Below, piece after piece: positions 26,432 to 36,422 of a stretch of 64,000 nt of DNA. The notes below the pieces were generated by a model, which had not been told where the DNA came from, made no database searches, and worked only from the letters and a program-made list of their open reading frames with translations. Every line of letters starts with the position of its first letter. Positions within the stretch are counted from its first letter, which is position 1. Source of the DNA: DSOI01 sp041394885 (GTDB lineage: Bacteria; Acidobacteriota; Terriglobia; Bryobacterales; Bryobacteraceae); the NCBI GenBank assembly GCA_041394885.1, contig JAWKHI010000017.1, positions 1 to 64,000 of the forward strand. The letters are read 5' to 3'. A program made the position numbers and the translations under genes.

Positions 26432-27469
26432 TCAGTGATCGCGTTCGGTGATCAGTTCCGTCACGGTGTGGAGCGCGCGCTGGTAGGGGGACTCAGGGAA
26501 AGTGGCGATGAGGGCGCGGGCTTTCTCAGTGAAAGCGTTGGCGCGCAGACGAGCGCGCTGGATGCCGTCGTAGCGGCCGATGATGCCGAGGATGCGGGAG
26601 AAAGGAACGCGCTCGTAGTGGCGGTCCGCCAGCACCGCGTTGATGAGATCCCGCTCGCCGGGCGTGGCGTCGGCGAGGGCGTAGATGAGCGGCAGGGTGA
26701 CTTTGCCTTCGCGAAGATCGTTGCCGACTGGTTTGCCGAGGATGGATTCGCGCGCGGTGAAGTCGAGAATATCGTCGACGAGTTGGAAGGCCATGCCGAG
26801 GTTCCAGGCGTAGTCTCCCAGGCGCGAATCGGTGGCCTCGTCGGCGCCGGCGACGAGTGCGCCGAGGCGGGCGCATGCTGAAAACAGGCTGGCGGTCTTG
26901 CGGTCGATCAGCTCCATGTAGTCGGCCTCGGTGAGGTCGATCTTGCCGATGCGCTGCAACTGCAGGAGTTCACCCTCCACCATCATTTGCGTGAGCGAAA
27001 TCAGGACGTCGAGGATGGCGAAGTTGCGCTGGCGCAGGGCCACCTGGAAGGCCTGCATGTAGAGCCAATCTCCCGACAGCACGCAAGTCTGGTTGCCCCA
27101 CAGGACGTTGGCGGAGGGCTTTCCGCGCCGGGAGGCGGCTTCGTCGATCACGTCGTCATGGATGAGCGTGGCGGCGTGTATCATTTCGACGACGGCGCCC
27201 AAGCGGATGGCGGAATCGGTGGTTTCGCCGCAGAGCTTGTTGCACAGCAGCAGAAGCATGGGACGAAGGCGCTTGCCTCCGTTGGACTGGAGGTACTTGC
27301 TGATGGCGGTAACGGCGTCGACCGAGGCGACCGACTCGAGATTGATCTCACGCTCCACGCGGGCAAGATCGGCTCCCACCAAATCGCGAATCTCCCGGGC
27401 TGTGAGAGCCTGCCCAATGCGGCTGATGCTCATGGAATTGATCCAGTTTACCCGCTTGGATTCGTTCAT
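26432..27469 (-). CDS. ispB: All-trans polyprenyl diphosphate synthase (octaprenyl/heptaprenyl type)
   Basis: This enzyme extends farnesyl diphosphate with isopentenyl units to make the side chain of quinones. The 345-residue protein has both aspartate-rich motifs: first HDDVIDEA near residue 96 and second LVDDILDF near residue 225. It also has GGKRLRPML near residue 55 and KTASLFSACARLGA. The ATG at 27469 overlaps the stop of the tatD frame (ATGA); an internal ATG 12 residues later (MSISRIG) is also possible. Product chain length cannot be read reliably; small residues before the first Asp motif suggest a long-chain product. Confidence 0.9.
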   Translation of the reverse strand: MNESKRVNWINSMSISRIGQALTAREIRDLVGADLARVEREINLESVASVDAVTAISKYLQSNGGKRLRPMLLLLCNKLCGETTDSAIRLGAVVEMIHAATLIHDDVIDEAASRRGKPSANVLWGNQTCVLSGDWLYMQAFQVALRQRNFAILDVLISLTQMMVEGELLQLQRIGKIDLTEADYMELIDRKTASLFSACARLGALVAGADEATDSRLGDYAWNLGMAFQLVDDILDFTARESILGKPVGNDLREGKVTLPLIYALADATPGERDLINAVLADRHYERVPFSRILGIIGRYDGIQRARLRANAFTEKARALIATFPESPYQRALHTVTELITERDH

Positions 27470-28289
27470 GGCAAACTCGTGACACGAAACAGGTCCGCGA
27501 AGTTGCGTGCGGCGGCCTGGGCGACGGAGTAGTAGGAATCGTTGCGGAGTTCGGCGATACGGCGCGCGGTTTCGACGACAAAGGCCGGTTCATTGCGACT
27601 TTGCACCCACGGTGGAGCACCGGCGACAGATAGAGCGTGGTTTCGACGAGAAGGCGGCTGAGGGGGGTAATGGCGGCGGCCTGCTGCACTTCGACGGCTT
27701 TGGGATAGGTGACGATCCCGGCGAAGCTCAAGTGAAAGCCGAGGCCCAGGGAGCGCTCGGCCTCGGCGGGACCGCCGGAAAAGCAGTGCATGATGCCGCC
27801 GGCCTCTGGTATCCAGTGTTCGGCGAGGATGGCGAAGGTATCTTCCCAGGCCTCTCGAGTGTGGATGACGACCGGTTTGCCGGCGGCGAGGGCGATGGCC
27901 AGTTGGCTTTTGAAGACGGCCTTTTGGGTATCGCGGGGTGCGTGATCGTAGTGATAGTCGAGCCCGATTTCACCGAGAGCGAGCACCTTCGGATGGCGCA
28001 GGATCTGCTCGAGCCGCTTGAGGGAATCGGGGGTGGACTTGGCGGCGTCGTGCGGGTGAATGCCGGCGGTAGCGAAAACGCAGGCGTATTTATCGGCCAG
28101 GCGGACGGCGGCTTCGAGATCCGGCGGGCCGGAGCCGGTGCCGATGGTCATCATGCATGTGACGCCGCCTTCCCGAGCCCGATCGATGACGGCGTCGCGA
28201 TCGATGGCGAAGCAGTCATCGTCGAGGTGACAGTGTGAATCCACAATCACGGGCGGTGTCAGTTCCGTGTGTGGCAGCGGCGGTGTCAC
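27466..28289 (-). pseudogene. tatD: TatD-family metal-dependent DNase, frameshifted near the 3' end
   Basis: The frame starts at GTG 28289, overlapping the metG stop (GTGA). It carries the TatD set: DSHCHLD with the two His ligands, GIHPHDA, GEIGLDYHYD, VIHTREAWE and a MHCFSGG motif. At 27595-27645 the frame breaks. The ligand motif that should read ETD is ETT, the next residues LYLSPVLHRG look normal, and then the true C-terminus (RNEPAFVVETARRIAEL...RNFADLFRV) continues in another frame to a TGA at 27466-27468, which overlaps ispB. In the starting frame translation would run through into ispB. Adding one G after the ACC codon would restore both ETD and the downstream frame. A real pseudogene or a sequence error are both possible. 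Confidence 0.8.
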
Positions 28290-30223
28290 TTGAGGCGGGC
28301 CCCAATGGGGACATCCTCGAGAAATCCGGCGAGGACGGGGCTCCCCCCTTCGAGCGATGCGGCGACGATCATTCCTTGTGATTCGATGCCTCGCAACTTG
28401 CGCGGTTGCAGATTCGCGACGATTACTACTTTTCGCCCGATTAATTGAGCAGGCTCGTAGGCGAGGGCGATGCCGGCGACGATGGAGCGGGGCTGGGGCT
28501 CCCCAATGTCGATTTTCAGATGCAGCAGCTTGTCGGCGCCCTTGACGGGAGCGGCTTCGAGCACCTGGCCCACGCGGAGATCCACTTTCACGAAATCGTC
28601 GATGGCGATGGGGGCGTCGATGGGCGAGGGCGCGGGGCCGGCGGCGGGGGGGGGCGTCTTGCCCATGATGGCTGCCTGGCGGATGTTCTCCTTGTCCTCG
28701 AGATCGCTCATTTTCTCGAGGGCGGCCTTGGCGTCGATGCGGGGGAAGATGGGCTCGGGTTTGCCGGTGAGTTGAGCGGCGGGGAGTTGGCCGGGGGCGA
28801 GCGAATCGACCGGATTGGCGGAGACCGGGTCCGTGTAGCCGAGCTGGGTCCAAATCCTGGCCGTGGATTCCGGGAGCACGGGTGCGAGGAGAATCGCGGC
28901 CAGACGGACCGCGTCGGCGGCGGTGTAGAGCGTTGCGTCGAGCCGCGCCTGATCGGCGGCATCGGCGGATTTGACGAGCTTCCAGGGGGCTTGTTCGACG
29001 ATGAACTTGTCGACCGCCGAGAGCAAATTCCAGATGGCTTCGAGACCCTTGGAGAACTGGAGATTGTCGAAGGCGGCGGATGCGCCGGCGATCGATTGGG
29101 CGGCGATGGCGGCGATGGCGGGGTCCATCGCGGACGCAGGAATGCGGCCCTCGCGGTACTGGTGGATCATGCTCAACGTGCGGCTGGCGAGGTTGCCGAG
29201 TCCGTTGGCGAGGTCCGCATTGTAGCGGGCGATGAGAGCGTCGAGGGTGAAGTTACCGTCGGCGCCGAAGTGGATTTCGCGGAGCAGGAAATAGCGCAGG
29301 GCTTCGATGCCGCATACCTCGGCGATGGGCATGGGCCGGAGGAGATTGCCCTTCGATTTCGACATCTTGTCGTTGTCGAACAGGAGCCAGCCGTGGGCGA
29401 AGATCTTCTTGGGAAGCGGCCAGCCGGCGGCCATCAAGAACGCGGGCCAGTAAATGGCGTGGAAGCGGACAATTTCCTTGCCGATGAGGTGGAGGTCCGC
29501 GGGCCAGCGATCCTCGCCGTCCACCGCGGAGAAGTAAGTGCTGAGGGCGTCAAACCAGACATAGAAGACGTGCTTGTCTTCCTCGGGCACGGGGATTCCC
29601 CATTTGATCGATGTGCGCGAGATGGAGAGATCGGAGAGTCCGCCTTTGACGAAGGCGAGCACCTCGTTGCGGCGCGTATCGGGCTGGATGAAATCGGGCT
29701 GGGACTGGTAGAGCTCGAGGAGTTTGTCCTGGAAGGCCGAGAGCTTGAAGTAGTAGTTTTCCTCGGTGACGGTTTCGGTGGGGCGTCCGCAATCGGGGCA
29801 GGGATCACCGGGCTTGGCTTCATTGACGTAGAGCTCGCACGAAACGCAATATTGGCCGGTATAGGCACCCTTGTAGACGTATCCGTTCTTCTTGCAGTCG
29901 AGGAAGAGGCGCTGCACGACGGCGTGATGCGCGGGGTCCGACGTGCGCTTGAAGCGATCGATGGCGAGGTGGAGATTCTCCCAGGTTTGGCGGAACTCGG
30001 CGGAGATGAGATCGGTGAATTCCTGGGGGGAGCGGCCGGTGGATTTGGCGGCCCGTTCGATCTTCTGGCCGTGCTCGTCGGTGCCGGTGGTGAGGACCAC
30101 GTCGAAGCCCTGCATGCGCTTCCACCGGGCGATGGTGTCGGCGGCCATGGTGGTGTAGGTGTGACCGATGTGCGGGGCCGCATTGACGTAGTAGATTGGC
30201 GTGGTGAGGTAGAACTTTTTCAT
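28286..30223 (-). CDS. metG: Methionyl-tRNA synthetase with C-terminal tRNA-binding domain
   Basis: This enzyme charges tRNA-Met with methionine in the cytoplasm. The 645-residue protein has the class I signatures HIGH (AAPHIGHTY, near residue 19) and KMSKS (KMSKSKGNLL, near residue 295). The zinc knuckle pair is CVSCELY and CPDCGRP near residues 125-150. The C-terminal 105 residues form an EMAPII/Trbp111-like OB fold (DDFVKVDLRVGQVLEA, VVIVANLQPRKLRGIESQG). The start is ATG 30223 and the length is typical. It overlaps the tatD frame by 4 bases, the metG-tatD order common in bacteria. The 147-base gap upstream may hold its promoter. Confidence 0.98.
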   Translation of the reverse strand: MKKFYLTTPIYYVNAAPHIGHTYTTMAADTIARWKRMQGFDVVLTTGTDEHGQKIERAAKSTGRSPQEFTDLISAEFRQTWENLHLAIDRFKRTSDPAHHAVVQRLFLDCKKNGYVYKGAYTGQYCVSCELYVNEAKPGDPCPDCGRPTETVTEENYYFKLSAFQDKLLELYQSQPDFIQPDTRRNEVLAFVKGGLSDLSISRTSIKWGIPVPEEDKHVFYVWFDALSTYFSAVDGEDRWPADLHLIGKEIVRFHAIYWPAFLMAAGWPLPKKIFAHGWLLFDNDKMSKSKGNLLRPMPIAEVCGIEALRYFLLREIHFGADGNFTLDALIARYNADLANGLGNLASRTLSMIHQYREGRIPASAMDPAIAAIAAQSIAGASAAFDNLQFSKGLEAIWNLLSAVDKFIVEQAPWKLVKSADAADQARLDATLYTAADAVRLAAILLAPVLPESTARIWTQLGYTDPVSANPVDSLAPGQLPAAQLTGKPEPIFPRIDAKAALEKMSDLEDKENIRQAAIMGKTPPPAAGPAPSPIDAPIAIDDFVKVDLRVGQVLEAAPVKGADKLLHLKIDIGEPQPRSIVAGIALAYEPAQLIGRKVVIVANLQPRKLRGIESQGMIVAASLEGGSPVLAGFLEDVPIGARLK

Positions 30224-30370
30224 CGAGTGCAGGTTGCGGATGATGCCTGTCTCATTATTCCATATGGGGTGGAATGGGATCTGTCGCGGGGAGGGCGATG
30301 TGGGGCTACTGGATGGGACGGTGTTGACGGCAGGGGAGTTGCACCGGCGGCAGGGAGTTATTCGTGGGGC

Positions 30371-31294
30371 TTATTCCCGGCCCGGGGCCGTGCGCAGTTG
30401 CCGGTCCACGGAGCGAAGCGTCAGGTGGCGCGCGAGCCATCGGGCGCGGTCGCCGAGAGCGCGCGGATCGTTGAGTTCGTGGCCGGTGTCGTACCACAGA
30501 ACCGTCTTCGGGTGAGACGCCGCTGCGGCGAAGCGCTCCATCGCGGGGGTGCTGAAGCTCGTTTCCAGGCGCGCGAATTGGAATAGAAGCGGGGTGGGCG
30601 CGGCGTGCGGGACGTACTCGATGGCGGCGGTGGCGCGCAGGATTACCAAAGAGGCTTCGATTTTCGCGACGCCCGTCCGTTCCCTCCATTTTGCGATGCC
30701 GACGGTGTTTCCCTCCAGCGCCACGGCGCCGTTATCGGGAATGCCCGCCATCAGGACCGCGGTGCGGAGGCGTTTGTCGACGGCGCTGAGGATGGCCCCG
30801 AGTTGCGCGCCGTAGCTGTGTCCCACGTAGGCGAGCCGTTTGGCGTCGACGCCTTCGTGGGCGGTGAGGAGGTCCAGGCCGCGGCGCAGATCGATGACGG
30901 CCTGGGTCTGGAGCTCGACGGATTTGGCGGGCTCCTCGATATCGTCGGCGTCGGCGTGCCAGGGGGCGGGACGAGTCCAGGGATAGTCGATCATCAGGCA
31001 GACGGCCCCGGCACGGGAGTAGATCTGCGCTTCAGGCAGGAATTCGGTTCGATTTCCGGGACCCCAGTGTCCGAAGACGATGCCGGCGTAGTTTCCGGGG
31101 CGCGCGGGGACTGTGAGATAGGCGGTGACGCGTCCACCTTTCGGGCTGGCGTAAGTGAGGTCGTACACGCGGACGCCGTCGCGGTCGAACAGGAGCTTCT
31201 GCTCGATGGCGAGGGGCTGTGCAGCGTCGTATTGAAATTGCCGCTCGAGTTGCGCGAAGTCCAGGGCGGCCAGCAGGAGGGCGAGGGCGAGCAT
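30371..31294 (-). CDS. Exported alpha/beta-hydrolase (dienelactone-hydrolase-like)
   Basis: The 307-residue protein starts with a hydrophobic LALALLLAALDFAQ segment, likely a signal peptide. The fold elements are YLTVPARPGNYAGIVFGHWG (oxyanion region), a nucleophile elbow GHSYGAQLG with Ser near residue 180, and a terminal GHELND with the catalytic His. Between them DYPWTRPAPWHADADD resembles lid segments of peptidase S9/acetyl-xylan-esterase-like hydrolases. The substrate is unknown. It follows the enolase-superfamily gene on the same strand by 43 bases, and the two may be cotranscribed. Confidence 0.82.
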   Translation of the reverse strand: MLALALLLAALDFAQLERQFQYDAAQPLAIEQKLLFDRDGVRVYDLTYASPKGGRVTAYLTVPARPGNYAGIVFGHWGPGNRTEFLPEAQIYSRAGAVCLMIDYPWTRPAPWHADADDIEEPAKSVELQTQAVIDLRRGLDLLTAHEGVDAKRLAYVGHSYGAQLGAILSAVDKRLRTAVLMAGIPDNGAVALEGNTVGIAKWRERTGVAKIEASLVILRATAAIEYVPHAAPTPLLFQFARLETSFSTPAMERFAAAASHPKTVLWYDTGHELNDPRALGDRARWLARHLTLRSVDRQLRTAPGRE

Positions 31295-31337
31295 ATGCGG
31301 CTATTGTTACATTTGGCCCGCGCCGGCCGGCGGTCAG

Positions 31338-32456
31338 CTAGCCGCTGATCTCCTCGAGCCCGACGCGGAACCGTGCCACTTCGTCGGGAAGGACCTCGAC
31401 GCCGAGGCCGGGTCCGGCGGGGACGGCGATGGCGGAGTCGGCGGGATCGATGTCGAGGGGCTGAGCGAGGATCGCGTCGCGGAACGGGCTTTCGGTTCGG
31501 TCAAACTCAAACAATAGGGGCGGCGGATTAAGCGCTTCTGTGAGCGGAGGACAAGTGGCCATTGCGTGCAAGGTGGCGGCGGTGCGGAGGCCGGTACCCC
31601 AGTTGTGCGGAATGAGGCGGAGGCGATTGAGCCAACAGGCGTAGGCGAGTTGGCGGAAACCGGTGAGCCCGGTCCAAACGAGGTCGGGCTGGAGGATGTC
31701 GATTCGTTTGGGCTGGACGTAGTTCTCAATCAGCCAGTCCGTGGACTCGGTTTCGCCGGCGGCGATGGGAATGGAGGTTGCGTCATGGAGACGCTCATAG
31801 CCGCCCAGATCGGCGGCCAGGAGGGGTTCCTCCCACCACATGAGGTCCAGGGGTTCGAGGCGGCGCGCGATAGCGATGGCGGTAGCGGCGTCGTAGGCGC
31901 AGTTGGAGTCAACGCCAAGGCCGATGGAGGGTCCGATGGCCTGTCGAACGGCGGCGACGATTTCGACGTCGGTGACAGGATCGTAGCCGATCTTCATTTT
32001 GATCCGGCGATAACCACGGTCGACCCAAGAGCGTGCTTCGGCGGCGAGCCCGGCGGCGAGGTCTGGCCAATCCTGGCGATAGAGCGCGGTGCAGTAGGCT
32101 TCGACGCGGCGGCGATGGACGGGCCCGAGGAGTTCGCACACGGGTTTGTCGAGAGCTTTGCCGGCGAGATCCCAGAGCGCAATATCGAGTCCCGCGGCGG
32201 TGGGCGCGCCGCGGCGGCTCTGCCATACGGAGGCGGGGCGGGATTCCTCCCAAATAGCGGCAAGCTCGTGGGGGGAGCGTCCAAGAGCGCGGTGGGCGTT
32301 GGCGCCGGGCAGGCCTTCGCCCCATCCTGTGATTCCGGCATCGGTGCGGACCTCGACGAGCGTGACGCGGCGTGTGGAGGTCCAATCGAGGGACCACCCG
32401 AAGCGTCTGGAGAGGGAGGCTTCCAGGTGATGGGTGAGGATTTTGGTGATCTTCAT
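31338..32456 (-). CDS. Enolase-superfamily enzyme (mandelate racemase/muconate lactonizing group)
   Basis: Members of this group abstract the alpha-proton of carboxylate substrates, most often as sugar-acid dehydratases or racemases. The 372-residue protein shows the K-x-K base (RIKMKIGYD, near residue 156), three metal ligands (Asp in GLGVDSNCAYD, Glu in WWEEPLL and Glu in AAGETEST), and a His-containing RLIPHNWGTGL near residue 290, typical of the mandelate-racemase subgroup. An N-terminal capping domain with DWTSTRRVTLVEVRTD is complete. It lies downstream of the two permease genes. Sugar-acid dehydratase activity is the best guess, not proven by sequence. Confidence 0.88.
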   Translation of the reverse strand: MKITKILTHHLEASLSRRFGWSLDWTSTRRVTLVEVRTDAGITGWGEGLPGANAHRALGRSPHELAAIWEESRPASVWQSRRGAPTAAGLDIALWDLAGKALDKPVCELLGPVHRRRVEAYCTALYRQDWPDLAAGLAAEARSWVDRGYRRIKMKIGYDPVTDVEIVAAVRQAIGPSIGLGVDSNCAYDAATAIAIARRLEPLDLMWWEEPLLAADLGGYERLHDATSIPIAAGETESTDWLIENYVQPKRIDILQPDLVWTGLTGFRQLAYACWLNRLRLIPHNWGTGLRTAATLHAMATCPPLTEALNPPPLLFEFDRTESPFRDAILAQPLDIDPADSAIAVPAGPGLGVEVLPDEVARFRVGLEEISG

Positions 32457-32492
32457 TGCGCAGGGAGTGAGCGAGTCCTCCCCTATTATTGG

Positions 32493-33730
<1,238 letters not shown>

Positions 33731-33734
<4 letters not shown>

Positions 33735-34978
33735 CGTTCCACCCGCAGGGCCTCGATGGGATCGAGCAGCGAGGCGCGCCGCGCCGGATAGATGCCGAAG
33801 AACAAGCCGACGACGGTGGACAGCCCCACACCGATGACCACGGCGGATACCGGCATCGCCATGGGCACCGGGGTGGCGCTGCGCACGATAGCGGCTGTGG
33901 CGGCGGCAATGGCGACGCCGATCAATCCGCCCGTCGAGGCCATGGTGGCGGACTCCACCAGAAACTGCCAAAGGATGTCGCGATTACGCGCGCCCACCGA
34001 CTTGCGAATGCCGATTTCGTGTGTGCGTTCGGTGACGACGGCGAGCATGATGTTCATGATCACCACGCCGCCCACCACCATGAACACGGAGACGACGGCG
34101 ACGGCGGTGGCGGCGATGGCGCTGGTCATTTTGTCCCAAGCGGCGACCAGAGAATCGGAGGAGACGATGGCGAAGTTATCGTCCTGGCCGGGCCGGACAT
34201 GGCGGTAGGCGCGCAGCAGCATCCGGATCTCGTCCTGCGCCTGGAACAGGTGCTTGTTGTCAATGGCCTGCGCCATGTAGCCAAGGCCTTCGCGGGACCC
34301 GTAAATCTTGAAGGCGGTCTCAATGGGGATGAGGGCGAAGCTATCGAGGGATTGGCCGAACACGCTGCCTTGTTTTTTGGCGACGCCAACGACCGTGAAG
34401 GGCCGGCCGTCGATCTTCACGGACTTGTTCAAGGGGTCTACGTTGGGGAAGAAGGCCTCCTTGAGATCGTTGCCGATCACCGCCACGGCGATGTGCCGCG
34501 CGTTCTCGCCTTCGGTGAACATGCGGCCGAGTTCGATCTGGGTGTTGGCGATGGAGGCCATGTTCGGCGTGGCGCCGCGCAACTGGATCTGGTCCAGCTT
34601 TTCGCCTTCGGCGGCGGAGTTGACGCGGCGGGAGTTCTGCATGCCGATGTCCCGGATCAGGGTGGCGCGGGACCGCAAGAAGTCGTACTCGTCGCGCTTC
34701 AATTGCGGGTTTTTGCGGACAAGTTCGAGGAATTTTTTGGGATCCCAGTTTCCGATGAACGCCATGCGAACGATGCGGAAACCGTCGGAGCCCATGTCGG
34801 AGACGTTCTGGGCGATATAGACGTCCATGCCGTGGATCACGCTCATGACGGCGATGAGAGTGGTGGTGGCGAGAATGATGCCGAGCAGAGTGAGGAAACT
34901 GCGAAGCTTGGCGTCGCGCAGGGAGGCTAGCGCGAGGCGGACGGCTTCGCCAAAAGACGCACCGCTGCTCGTTTGCAT
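33731..34978 (-). CDS. MacB-like ABC transporter permease
   Basis: This permease of 415 residues is a paralogue of the adjacent one. It has an N-terminal helix (LRSFLTLLGIILATTTLIAVMSVI), a periplasmic core domain and the C-terminal FtsX unit with VTERTHEIGIRKSVGARNRD near residue 325. The two permeases share motif order but differ in the periplasmic domain, suggesting a heterodimer or two specificities. It lies 129 bases downstream of the TolC-like gene on the same strand. No ATPase domain is fused. Confidence 0.92.
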
Positions 34979-35107
34979 ATCTACCTCAACGATACGATGC
35001 CCGGGGGGCGAATGTTCCCGGATTCAGGGAAAGTAGGCAGGGCAAAGCGGCTCTCGCACGCAAAGCACATTCGCGCGGCGAGGGACGCCGTGGTTTCATT
35101 TCGGGTG

Positions 35108-36385
35108 TCACTGTAAGGCCGCAACCAGCCCGCCGGTACGTTCGAGCAGGGCATAGCGGGCACGTTCGGCGCGTTCGCGCACCGCAAGGTAGGCGGCCCA
35201 GCGTTCCTGTTCGGCGATGCGGGCGCGCTCCACGGACTGCATGGTTGTGCGGCCTTCTTCCATGCGGGCCAACTCCACCGACACCTCTGCCCGCGACACT
35301 TCCAACTCGCGGCGGGCGACCGTTTGCGCTGTCTCCGCCTCCCGGACCTCGCGCAGGCGCTGCTCGGCTTCCACGCGGATGCGTCCACGGGCGCGGTTGA
35401 GTTCCACGCGCGCACCGGCGGCGTCGCCTTCGGCTTGCGCCACCAGAGCCTTGGCGGCCGGCCCCAGCCACAACGGTACTTGCACCGACACGCCGATCTG
35501 GGCGTTGTTGCGCTGGAAGCGTCGGAAATAATCTTCGTAGTTGTTGAACTTGGCGAATAATCCGTACTGGGCGACGAGATCGAGTTTCGGGTAGCGGGCG
35601 GCGCGCTCGGCTTCCACGCGCAGGCTGCTGGCGGCGATGGCGGACTCGAGTTCCCGAATCTCGCGGCTTTCCTGAGCGGCGCTCTCCACCACCGCGTCCA
35701 GGGAGGCGGGAACTTCCGGCATCGTGCGTTCCTCACCGGCCGGGTGGGCGCGGTCGCCTTCGGGGAAGCCGAGCGCGACGGCCAGCAACGCTTCCATATG
35801 CTCGCGGGCGCCATCCCATTCTGCGATTTTCTGTTCGGCGCGAATCACTTCGAGCTTCGCCTTCTCCAACTCGAGGCGAATTTCTCGGCCTTCGTTCACG
35901 CGCGCCTCGACGATCGCGGCCATGCGCGCCGATCCCTCCTGGATGGCGCGGGCGCTTACCGCCATGCGCTGCATGCGTTCGGCTTCCAAATGCAGGCCGA
36001 TGGCTTCGGCCAAGGCTCGTTCGCTTTTGCGACCGGCGGCCTCCCCGGCGCCGCGGACGTTCTCGCGCGCTTGGGCGACGAGGAGTTTCTGGCGCTTGTC
36101 ATAGATGGACGCCACGGCGCGCGCCTGCACCACGCTCGGGGCTGCGCCCTCGATGCTTTGCGGAAAACCATAGACGTAGGCGAGGCCGCTGCCTGCGTAG
36201 ATCTTGGGATGAAAGGCGTCGCGCGCCAAGTCCACCTGCGACGCCGCTTTTTTCTGCTCGAGACGGGCCAGAAGGGCATCGGGGCTTTGGCGCAGAGCCA
36301 GGTCCGCGGTTTGGCGCAAGGTCAGGGTGTGAACCTCGGCCCGCGCGGCTGCCAGCGTGGCTGCGAGAAGAAGTAATCGTCGCAT
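35108..36385 (-). CDS. TolC-like outer-membrane efflux protein
   Basis: This outer-membrane channel of tripartite exporters is 425 residues. A signal peptide (LLLLAATLAAARAEVHTL) precedes two OEP repeats rich in Ala, Glu and Arg with long amphipathic helices, for instance LRQTADLALRQSPDALLARLEQ (quoted in part) near residue 28 and LEKAKLEVIRAEQKIAEW near residue 165. GLAYVYGFP and QYGLFAKFNNYEDYFRRF are probable beta-strands. It is divergent from the acyl-CoA carboxylase gene with only 37 bases between, so their promoters must overlap the coding ends. It heads the minus-strand block containing the exporter genes. Confidence 0.9.
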   Translation of the reverse strand: MRRLLLLAATLAAARAEVHTLTLRQTADLALRQSPDALLARLEQKKAASQVDLARDAFHPKIYAGSGLAYVYGFPQSIEGAAPSVVQARAVASIYDKRQKLLVAQARENVRGAGEAAGRKSERALAEAIGLHLEAERMQRMAVSARAIQEGSARMAAIVEARVNEGREIRLELEKAKLEVIRAEQKIAEWDGAREHMEALLAVALGFPEGDRAHPAGEERTMPEVPASLDAVVESAAQESREIRELESAIAASSLRVEAERAARYPKLDLVAQYGLFAKFNNYEDYFRRFQRNNAQIGVSVQVPLWLGPAAKALVAQAEGDAAGARVELNRARGRIRVEAEQRLREVREAETAQTVARRELEVSRAEVSVELARMEEGRTTMQSVERARIAEQERWAAYLAVRERAERARYALLERTGGLVAALQ

Positions 36386-36422
36386 TCCTCCATTCTTGCC
36401 TGATACTCTTAGTTGTTTCCAA

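Noticed and set aside
27348..28853. A single 501-codon minus-strand gene spanning tatD
   Set aside because: Its first part reads antisense-free but out of frame through the metG 3' end, and its last part runs into ispB in the wrong frame; only the central piece is TatD.
28445..30586. 713-codon plus-strand frame opposite metG
   Set aside because: The minus strand encodes a complete methionyl-tRNA synthetase with HIGH and KMSKS; the opposite frame is a compositional artefact.
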